This document shows, in pieces, positions 45,283-52,613 of a stretch of 64,000 bases of DNA (its first letter is position 1; each line of letters begins with the position of its first letter). The DNA comes from Caldilineaceae bacterium (lineage in GTDB: Bacteria > Chloroflexota > Anaerolineae > Caldilineales > Caldilineaceae), in the NCBI GenBank assembly GCA_022827195.1, contig JAJDTL010000039.1, forward strand, positions 62,001 to 126,000. Direction: 5' to 3'. The notes beneath the pieces were generated by a model that saw only the letters and a list, made by a program, of their open reading frames with translations, did no database searches and was not told where the DNA came from. The position numbers and the translations under genes were made by a program.

Positions 45283-47685
45283 ATGCCTATGTCCCTGTCA
45301 TCCGACTATCTGGAAACGCTGGACCGGATCCAGGATCGCGTTCTGTGGCTGTCGATGCGCATTGTGCATGAGGCCAACAGCGTGCGCCGATCGCGCGACG
45401 GCGTCAAAGTGGGCGGTCACCAGGCCTCCTCGGCCAGTATGGTGACACTAATGACCGCGCTCTACTTCCACCTCCTCAAACATGGGGACAGAGTCTCGGT
45501 CAAACCGCACGCCTCGCCCGTCTTCCACGCCATCCAATACCTGCTCGGCCAGCTGCCCCGCGAGTACCTCACCACCCTGCGCGCCTACGGCGGCCTCCAG
45601 GCCTACCCCAGCCGCACCAAGGACCCCGACCCTGTCGACTTCTCCACCGGCTCCGTCGGCCTCGGCGCCGTCGCCCCCGCCTTCGCCGCCCTGACAGACT
45701 ACTACGCCCGCAGGCACTTCGGCGACGTCGCCTCCAACCGCTTCATCGCCATCATCGGCGACGCAGAATTGGATGAAGGCAATATCTGGGAGGCTATCTT
45801 CAACGACTGGATGGCCGAACTCGGCAACACCATCTGGATCGTCGACCTCAACCGCCAGAGCCTCGACCGCGTCGTCCCCGGAATCCGCGCCGGCACGCTC
45901 AAGTCGATGTTCGACCAGTGGGGTTGGAAAGTGCTCGAGGCCAAATACGGCCGGAAACTGCAGAACCTCTTCGCCCAAAAAAACGGCGAACAGGTCCGCA
46001 AGCGCATCGACGACATGAGCAACGAGGAGTATCAGCTGCTTGTGCGCCTCCCCGGCGACGAGCTGCGCCGCCGCTTCGTCACCGTTAACGGACACAAAGA
46101 CGCGCGGCTCGAGGAGCTCCTCGCACCCATCAGCGACGCCGAGCTGCCTTCCATCATCGGCAACCTCGGCGGCCACGACCTCGCCGAAATGATCGGTGTG
46201 CTCGAGGAGGCCGACGCCACCAGGGACCGGCCCGCAGTCATCTTCGCCTACACCATCAAGGGCTGGCGCCTGCCCATCGCCGGCGACCCGCACAACCATT
46301 CCAAGCTCCTCAACGACGAAGAGATGTCCGCCCTCGCCGAGGAGCTGGCCGTCCCCGGCGACGATCACTGGGCATCCTTCGCACCGGACACCGACGCCGG
46401 CGCTCTCTGCCGCAAAATAGGGGACCAGCTCTATTCCCCCTCCGACAACGGCAGCGCCGCTCCAATCGCGCCCGCCTGGCCGGTCGGCCTCTCCGCCGAC
46501 GATGTCCCCCAGAGCGTGCCCTCCCGTACCCACGGAACGCTCAGCACGCAGCAGTCCTTCGGCCAGATCCTGGTCAGCATGAGCCGCGACCCGAAGCTCG
46601 CGCCCCGAATCGTGACAACCTCCCCCGACGTCTCCACCTCCACCAATCTCTCAGGCTGGATCGCCAAACAGGGCGTCTTTTCCTTCACCGAAGGAGAGAT
46701 CTACGAGCTCGAGGAAAATCGCGGTCTGAGCTGGCGTTATGGCCCCGAAGGTCAGCACATCGAGCTGGGGATCTCGGAGATGAATCTCTTTATGATGCTC
46801 GCCATGCTCGGCCTCTCCGCCGAACTGACCGGCCAGCAGCTCATCCCCATCGGCACCGTCTACGACCCATTCGTCCTGCGCGGGCTCGACTCCTTCATCT
46901 ACGGCCTCTACGCCAACGCCCGCTTCATCGTCGTCGGCACGCCCTCAGGGGTCAGCCTCGCGCCCGAAGGCGGCGCGCACCAGTCGACCGTTACGCCGTC
47001 CCTATGCGCCGAGCTGCCCAATCTGAACAGCTACGAACCCTGCTTCGCCCAGGAGCTGGTCTGGATCATGCTTGAAGCCGTCCGCCAGTGCTGCCGCGAC
47101 ATCGACGGACGCGCCACCTACCTGCGGCTCTCCACCAAGCCCGTCGACCAGTCCCTGCTCGAACCCGCGCTGGCGCGCCTCGGCGAAACCGAGCTCCGCC
47201 GCCAGGTCCTCGAAGGCGGCTACCGCCTCCTTGACTGGCAAACGGCTACCCCCGCGGCAGACCCGGGCTCACTTGTACATATCGCCACTACCGGCATCAT
47301 GCTGCCCGAAGCAATGGAGGCCGCTGCCCTGTTGCAGGCCGAGGGCATCGCCGTCAACGTACTCAACCTCACCAGCCCGCGCCGCCTCTACGAAAACTGG
47401 CGCGCCGCACAGTGGGGACGCAGGCCAGAGCGCACGCCCAGCCGGCTGCTCTCCTGGCTGATTCCCCCCGACCAGCGCCAGGCCCCCATCGTTACCGTCC
47501 AGGACGGCGCTTCGCACAATCTCGCCTGGCTCGGCAGCCTTTTCGGCAGCTACCTGATTCCCCTCGGCGTCGACGACTTCGGCCAGTCCGGCACGCCCGC
47601 CGACCTCTACCGCCACTTCGAAATCGACAGCCAGGCAATCTTTGAGTCGGCCCTGGTGGCTCTCAACCGGACCGAACTTGGCTAG
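45283..47685 (+). CDS. Pyruvate dehydrogenase E1 component, homodimeric (AceE-like) / transketolase family
   Basis: A thiamine-diphosphate enzyme of 800 aa. The N-terminal part has KVGGHQASSASMV and the ThDP-binding GDAELDEGNIWEA ... VDLNRQSLD; the central Pyr domain has WRYGPEGQHIELGISEMN; the C-terminal transketolase-like domain ends near SGTPADLYRHFEID. It decarboxylates pyruvate and reductively acetylates the lipoyl group of E2. It is shorter than Escherichia AceE (about 890 aa). An E2 gene follows after about 100 bp; E3 is not present here. The upstream thiamine operon would supply its cofactor. Confidence 0.9.
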   Translation: MPMSLSSDYLETLDRIQDRVLWLSMRIVHEANSVRRSRDGVKVGGHQASSASMVTLMTALYFHLLKHGDRVSVKPHASPVFHAIQYLLGQLPREYLTTLRAYGGLQAYPSRTKDPDPVDFSTGSVGLGAVAPAFAALTDYYARRHFGDVASNRFIAIIGDAELDEGNIWEAIFNDWMAELGNTIWIVDLNRQSLDRVVPGIRAGTLKSMFDQWGWKVLEAKYGRKLQNLFAQKNGEQVRKRIDDMSNEEYQLLVRLPGDELRRRFVTVNGHKDARLEELLAPISDAELPSIIGNLGGHDLAEMIGVLEEADATRDRPAVIFAYTIKGWRLPIAGDPHNHSKLLNDEEMSALAEELAVPGDDHWASFAPDTDAGALCRKIGDQLYSPSDNGSAAPIAPAWPVGLSADDVPQSVPSRTHGTLSTQQSFGQILVSMSRDPKLAPRIVTTSPDVSTSTNLSGWIAKQGVFSFTEGEIYELEENRGLSWRYGPEGQHIELGISEMNLFMMLAMLGLSAELTGQQLIPIGTVYDPFVLRGLDSFIYGLYANARFIVVGTPSGVSLAPEGGAHQSTVTPSLCAELPNLNSYEPCFAQELVWIMLEAVRQCCRDIDGRATYLRLSTKPVDQSLLEPALARLGETELRRQVLEGGYRLLDWQTATPAADPGSLVHIATTGIMLPEAMEAAALLQAEGIAVNVLNLTSPRRLYENWRAAQWGRRPERTPSRLLSWLIPPDQRQAPIVTVQDGASHNLAWLGSLFGSYLIPLGVDDFGQSGTPADLYRHFEIDSQAIFESALVALNRTELG

Positions 47686-47789
47686 CGCAACCGCGGCGGG
47701 TGGACGTCCACAGCCAGGGGACGACCCGCCCACGGGCCGCAGCGGCTTCGAAAACAGACGGCCGACAACCGACCACCGCGGAGGTACCT

Positions 47790-49046
47790 GTGGCCGAAAC
47801 AATTAATATGCCCGATCTCGGCTTCGAAGCCGGCGGCGGCGAACTGTCCGTCTGGCTCAAAAACGTCGGCGACTCCGTCCAGGCGGGCGAACCTATAGCC
47901 GAAATCGAGTCGGACAAGGTCACCCTTGAGGTCGAGTCGCCGTTGACCGGCGTCCTCCTCGAAATGCTCATCACACCCGGCCAAAACGCGGCCGTCGGCG
48001 CCCCACTCGCCAGGGTGGGCGCGGCCGATGAACTGCCTGACACCCCCCCGCCCGCAGAAGACTTTCAGGAACCGGTCTCAGCAGGAGATTCACCGACCCA
48101 ACCCGCCCCGACCATACAGCCGCCGGAACGGCCCCCGCCCCAGCTCGAACCCGCCTACGATGGCATTATGGCCACACCCGTCGCGCGCCGCATCGCCCAC
48201 GAGCACAACCTCGACCTGAGCCGCGTCGCCGCCAGCGGACCCGGCGGCCGCGTCCTGCGCGAGGACGTCGAAAACCATCTCGCCCGCGCCCCCGTCGAAA
48301 CTACCGCCGCAGTGGATACGCCATCCCCCGCAGTTCCCCAGCCGCGGCAACCCGCCAAAGCCGCCGGCAGCCCAGCCGCGTCACCGCTCCGCCGCACCAT
48401 CGCCCAGCGCATGACCCAGAGCAAGCAGACCGTCCCCCACTTCTACATTACAAGCTCTGTCCTCATGGACGACGCCCTCACCCTGCGCAAACAGTTCAAC
48501 CAGGACCTGCCGCAGGACCAGCAGATAACCGTCAACGACATGGTCATGAAAGCCACAGCCTTGGCCCTGCGCGATTTCCCCAACCTGAACGCGTCCTATG
48601 TCGACGACCGCATCGTCAACCACCCTGACATCAACGTCGGCGCCGCGGTCGCCGTCGAAGGGGGTGTGCTCACCGTCGTCAGCCGTCAGACCGACAAACG
48701 CAAAATCGCCGAAATCGCCCGCGACAACCGCGCCATGTTCCAGCGCGCCCGCGCCGGCAGGGTGAGGCGCGAGGACGTGAGCGGCAGCACGTTCACCATC
48801 AGCAACCTCGGCGCCTACGACACCGACCACTTCGCCGCCATCATCAACCCGCCCGAAGCCGCCATCCTGGCCGTAGCCACCGCCAGGAAAACACCCTTCG
48901 TGGTCGCGGACCGGCTGGAAGTCCGCACCGTCATGAACATCACCATCTCCGCCGACCACCGCGTCACCGACGGCGCCGAATGCGCGCTCTTCCTCCAGAA
49001 AATCAAGAGCCTGCTCGAAACGCCGTTGAAAATACTGCTGCAGTAG
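47790..49046 (+). CDS. 2-oxoacid dehydrogenase E2 component (dihydrolipoyl acyltransferase)
   Basis: A 418-aa acyltransferase core. One lipoyl domain occupies residues 1-78 with the modified Lys43 in EIESDKVTLEVES; a proline-rich linker follows; the E1/E3-binding domain is at about 125-160 (ATPVARRIAHEHNLDLSRV); the catalytic domain ends with ISADHRVTDGAE, catalytic His390 and Asp394. Start is GTG at 47790 with CGGAGGT five bases before it. Together with E1 upstream it forms the pyruvate (or related 2-oxoacid) dehydrogenase core. Confidence 0.94.
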   Translation: MAETINMPDLGFEAGGGELSVWLKNVGDSVQAGEPIAEIESDKVTLEVESPLTGVLLEMLITPGQNAAVGAPLARVGAADELPDTPPPAEDFQEPVSAGDSPTQPAPTIQPPERPPPQLEPAYDGIMATPVARRIAHEHNLDLSRVAASGPGGRVLREDVENHLARAPVETTAAVDTPSPAVPQPRQPAKAAGSPAASPLRRTIAQRMTQSKQTVPHFYITSSVLMDDALTLRKQFNQDLPQDQQITVNDMVMKATALALRDFPNLNASYVDDRIVNHPDINVGAAVAVEGGVLTVVSRQTDKRKIAEIARDNRAMFQRARAGRVRREDVSGSTFTISNLGAYDTDHFAAIINPPEAAILAVATARKTPFVVADRLEVRTVMNITISADHRVTDGAECALFLQKIKSLLETPLKILLQ

Positions 49047-49195
49047 CCCCGGCGACGCCGTCCGTTAGCGACAGAGCCGGCGATAGCCTCACAGAAAACG
49101 CGCCCCTTGACGCACGAGAGCACACGCCGCAATGACCTCGCAACTCCCGGTCCCCTTCGGCCTTTCACCTGCCCTCCGCCCCCGGAGACAGTCCG

Positions 49196-50296
49196 ATGAC
49201 CCACAACCAGGCAATTCAGGACCGGGCCGCCTTTGACCTAGTACGCTACGCCAACTGCTGGGAAGACGCCGACATCCTGCTCGAAGCCCTCGCCGTCAAA
49301 CAAGGAGACCGCTGCCTCTCCATCGCCTCCGCCGGCGACAACTCTCTCGCCCTACTCGTAAACGAACCAGAACTCGTCGTCGCCTGCGACCTTAGCCCCG
49401 CGCAGCTCGCCTGCGTCGAAGTCAGGCTCGCCGCCTTCGCCGAACTCTCGCACACCGACATGCTCGCCTTCCTCGGATTCCGCCACTGCGAGCACCGTCT
49501 CGACCTTTTCACGCTGCTCCGTTCCTCCCTCTCCCCCTCCGCCAAACGCTACTTCGACCGCAACACCAAACACATCGCCGGCGGCCTCGTTCACCACGGC
49601 AAATTCGAGAGATATGTGCGTATATTCAGCAACTGGATTCTGCCTCTGACCCACAGCAGGAAGACCTTGAACGAACTGATGGTTGAAAAGGACGAGCCCG
49701 CCCGCCTGGAATTCTATCGCCAACGCTGGAATACCCGTCGCTGGCGGCTCCTCTGCCGGATCTTCTGCAGCCGCTTCGTCCTGGGAAGAGCCGGCCGCGA
49801 CCCGGAGTTCATGCGCTTCGTAGAGGGAGAAGTAGCCGATCGCATCCTGCAACGCGCCGAAGAGGGGCTCACCAAGGTGCCAACCCACGACAACCCTTTC
49901 CTTGACTACATCGCCACCGGCGCCTTCAGACAAGCCCTCCCCTTCTACGCCCGCGCCGAAAATTTCACGAGGATCAGGAAAAACCTGTCCCGCCTCAAGC
50001 TCTTCCACGGCGCAGTGTCGGATCTCTTCGCCAGCGACGAGATGGGGTTCGACAAGTTCAACCTCTCCGATATCTTTGAATATATGAGCCGCGACCTCTT
50101 CCTCCAGACCGCACGCCTCCTCATCGAAAACGCCCGCCCCTCCTCACGACTCGCCTACTGGAACATGCTCGTCCCAAGAGAAATCGCCCGCCACTGGCCC
50201 GATCGGGTCCGTCCGCTGCAGGACCTGTCCGAAAGCTGCTTCCGTCGCGACAAAGCCTTCTTTTACCAGGCCTTCCATGTCGATATTGTGCTCTGA
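49196..50296 (+). CDS. DUF3419 family, BtaA-like S-adenosylmethionine 3-amino-3-carboxypropyl transferase
   Basis: A 366-aa protein of the family that includes BtaA, which moves the 3-amino-3-carboxypropyl group of S-adenosylmethionine onto diacylglycerol to make diacylglyceryl-homoserine, precursor of betaine lipids. Family residues: YANCWED (18-24), LSIASAGDNS (41-50, the SAM-binding loop), VACDLSPAQLAC (63-73), and GGLVHHGKFERY. No BtaB N-methyltransferase lies beside it, so the final product need not be DGTS. It heads a five-gene unit; the next gene starts 29 bp later. Acceptor identity is inferred only from family membership. Confidence 0.87.
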   Translation: MTHNQAIQDRAAFDLVRYANCWEDADILLEALAVKQGDRCLSIASAGDNSLALLVNEPELVVACDLSPAQLACVEVRLAAFAELSHTDMLAFLGFRHCEHRLDLFTLLRSSLSPSAKRYFDRNTKHIAGGLVHHGKFERYVRIFSNWILPLTHSRKTLNELMVEKDEPARLEFYRQRWNTRRWRLLCRIFCSRFVLGRAGRDPEFMRFVEGEVADRILQRAEEGLTKVPTHDNPFLDYIATGAFRQALPFYARAENFTRIRKNLSRLKLFHGAVSDLFASDEMGFDKFNLSDIFEYMSRDLFLQTARLLIENARPSSRLAYWNMLVPREIARHWPDRVRPLQDLSESCFRRDKAFFYQAFHVDIVL

Positions 50297-50325
50297 CAGC
50301 CACCTTCTATGCGAAGAGGCCCGCT

Positions 50326-51741
50326 TTGAACTGCGTCCAGCCCGCCCTTGACCGTGTCGCACAGAGCCCCAACCGTCCCGCCATCTGGCTGCCCGGACCC
50401 GGCATGGGCAAGACCGCCTCCTTCGTCGAGCTCTTCGACCTCGCCTGTGCACTGCAGCGCTCGCTCGTCGCAAGCGGCGTCAAAGCCGGCGACCTCGTCC
50501 TACTCCAGGATCGCCTGAGCGTTCGCCTCTACGCCGCCGTCTTCGCAATTCTCGGTCTCGGCGCAACCGTCGTCCTGATCGAACCGTGGATGCCCGCCGG
50601 CCATGTCGAACGGGCAGCCCAAACAGCCGTGCCCAAATTCTTCGTCAGCGGCTGGCTGGGACGGCTTTGGGGAATGCGGCACCCGGCAATCCGCGCCATC
50701 CCCCGCAAGCTGGACCTCCGCCGCCTGCTCCAGCCGGCAAACGGCTGGAAATTCATCGCCGAAGACGTCGAACCCGACCAGCCGGGCACCATTTCCTTTA
50801 CCTCCGGCACAACCGGCCTGCCCAAAGGTGTCGTACGGACGCAGGGCGGCCTCCTCAGGCAGCGCCAGGTCCTGGGCCGCGCCCTTGATGCCGCCCAACC
50901 GTCGGGCGCCGACCTCTGCATTTTTGCCAATTTCGTGCTGGCCAACCTCGCCTCGGGCCGGCCTTCGATCCTCCTGCCAGATCCCTGGAAGCCCCGGCTC
51001 CTGCGCCAGCTCGACCGCCTGCCGCCCGCGCTCCAGCCCCACTCCCTCACCTGCGGCCCCGCCTTCCTGTCGCTACTGATGCAGCACGCCTCCCTCCCCC
51101 ACATCAAGAGCCTTCACGTCGGCGGCGCTCTCACCGACTGCCGCACCTTAGAACGCGCCTTTGAACGCTGGCCGCAAGCCCGCTTCCGCCACCTCTACGG
51201 CAGCACCGAAGCCGAGCCCGTAGCCGTCGCCGACGCACAGGCCGCTGTACGGCAAAGCAGGGACAATGGCTACTTCCAGACCCTCTTCCTCGGGCCGCCC
51301 GTCGCCGAAATCGCCCATAACAGCGACGCACGCGGCCTCTGGGTCAGCGGTCCCCACGTCTGCGGCCCCTACCTGGGCAACCACGCCGCCAATCGCACCG
51401 ACAAGCGGACCGACGCACAGGGCCGCACCTGGCACTTCATGGGCGACCGCATCAGCCCCAGCAAAGAAGGCCACGGCTGGTGGTACCGCGGCCGCGCCAA
51501 CCAGCCCGAATCCGACTTCGAGCTCGAGCAACGCACCTATAGCGCCCTCCAATCCAGCAACTGCTTCATCCACCGCATGCACACCGGCGAAATCCTCCTT
51601 GTAGGCGAAGTCAACGCCGCCGCCCGTCCGCCCGGCATCGACCGCATCGTCCCCGCCCGCATCATCCGCGACCGCAGACACAGGGCCCGAATCGACCGCC
51701 CCCGTACCCTCAAGGAAGGTGCCAAATGGGCGCCTGGATAA
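50326..51741 (+). CDS. AMP-dependent synthetase/ligase (ANL superfamily)
   Basis: A 471-aa adenylate-forming enzyme. The P-loop is FTSGTTGLPKG (158-168), the A5 motif YGSTEAE (291-297), and the A7 Asp lies in FMGDRIS (Asp374). The C-terminal subdomain is short, about 90 residues, and lacks an obvious canonical A10 lysine motif, though lysines occur near the end (RTLKEGAKW). It activates some carboxylate to the adenylate and perhaps a thioester or lactone. The start is a TTG at 50326; no in-frame ATG is available. The end overlaps the UbiA gene by 16 bp, showing tight coupling. Confidence 0.86.
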   Translation: MNCVQPALDRVAQSPNRPAIWLPGPGMGKTASFVELFDLACALQRSLVASGVKAGDLVLLQDRLSVRLYAAVFAILGLGATVVLIEPWMPAGHVERAAQTAVPKFFVSGWLGRLWGMRHPAIRAIPRKLDLRRLLQPANGWKFIAEDVEPDQPGTISFTSGTTGLPKGVVRTQGGLLRQRQVLGRALDAAQPSGADLCIFANFVLANLASGRPSILLPDPWKPRLLRQLDRLPPALQPHSLTCGPAFLSLLMQHASLPHIKSLHVGGALTDCRTLERAFERWPQARFRHLYGSTEAEPVAVADAQAAVRQSRDNGYFQTLFLGPPVAEIAHNSDARGLWVSGPHVCGPYLGNHAANRTDKRTDAQGRTWHFMGDRISPSKEGHGWWYRGRANQPESDFELEQRTYSALQSSNCFIHRMHTGEILLVGEVNAAARPPGIDRIVPARIIRDRRHRARIDRPRTLKEGAKWAPG

Positions 51742-52613
51742 CCTTCCTCAAGGAGCGCATCCCCGCGTTCTCCTACCTCCTCCTCGCAATCGGACTCGCC
51801 GCTTCCGGTTTCGCCCTTAACAAACTCACAGCGGGCCCCGTACTCGCCTCGTACATCCTCTGGACAATCTTCGCCATCCCAGCCGCAGGCGCCTTCCTCT
51901 TCTTCACCGTGCTTCGCATCATGGACGAATACAAGGACTACGACAAGGACCGCGTTGCCCATCCTCAGCGCCCCCTACCCCGCGGAGTTCTCGCACCTGC
52001 CCAGGTCGCACGCGCCGTCAACGGGCTTGTCGTCTTCATGCTCATCTGCGCTTTCGCCGTCGGTATCGCCTACCGCCCTGCCGGCCTCGCTTACCTCCTG
52101 CTCACCGGCTACTTGTGGCTCATGTATCGCGAATTCTACGCCGGCGCCTGGCTGGCCGACAGACCCATCCTCTACGCCGCCTCCCACCAGGTCATTCTCC
52201 TCCCTCTCTGCTACTTCAGCGCCCTGTTCTTCGACCCCGATGCCTGGCGCCGCGCCGTGACATTCTCTTTCGCAATCACCGTCCTCGGCGCCTTCTTCAC
52301 TTACGAAATCTGCCGCAAACTCGACCCGAACGCCCACCCGCTCATCGGCACCTACCTCTCCCACTACGGCACCCTACCTACCATCGGCTTGGCAGTCGGC
52401 ACTGTCGCGCTCTCCGCCCTCGGCGCGCTCGGCCTTGGCTTGGGACCGCTCCTCTGGCCCTTTGAACTCCTTCTGCTCGCCCTCATGGCGCTCCTAATCT
52501 TCGCGCCCCATCGCTTTAGGATTGTCGAACACGCGGCATCGCTCTCTTTGGTCCTGCACGTTTGGGCCATCGCGCTGATCGAGTGGCTCAGAGTGACAGG
52601 ACTAACGGCATGA
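51726..52613 (+). CDS. UbiA-family membrane prenyltransferase-like protein
   Basis: A 295-aa integral membrane protein with 8-9 hydrophobic helices. The first aspartate-rich motif is present as D67-x3-D71-x3-D75 (MDEYKDYDKD) followed by HPQRPLPRG, matching the UbiA signature. The second Asp-rich motif is weak: YEICRKLDPNAHPL near 195-208. Family members transfer isoprenyl groups from prenyl diphosphates to aromatic or polar acceptors, including glycerol phosphate lipids. It lies between an AMP ligase and a PEP-synthase-like gene and overlaps both, so its substrate may be the product of these enzymes. Confidence 0.87.
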   Translation: MGAWITFLKERIPAFSYLLLAIGLAASGFALNKLTAGPVLASYILWTIFAIPAAGAFLFFTVLRIMDEYKDYDKDRVAHPQRPLPRGVLAPAQVARAVNGLVVFMLICAFAVGIAYRPAGLAYLLLTGYLWLMYREFYAGAWLADRPILYAASHQVILLPLCYFSALFFDPDAWRRAVTFSFAITVLGAFFTYEICRKLDPNAHPLIGTYLSHYGTLPTIGLAVGTVALSALGALGLGLGPLLWPFELLLLALMALLIFAPHRFRIVEHAASLSLVLHVWAIALIEWLRVTGLTA

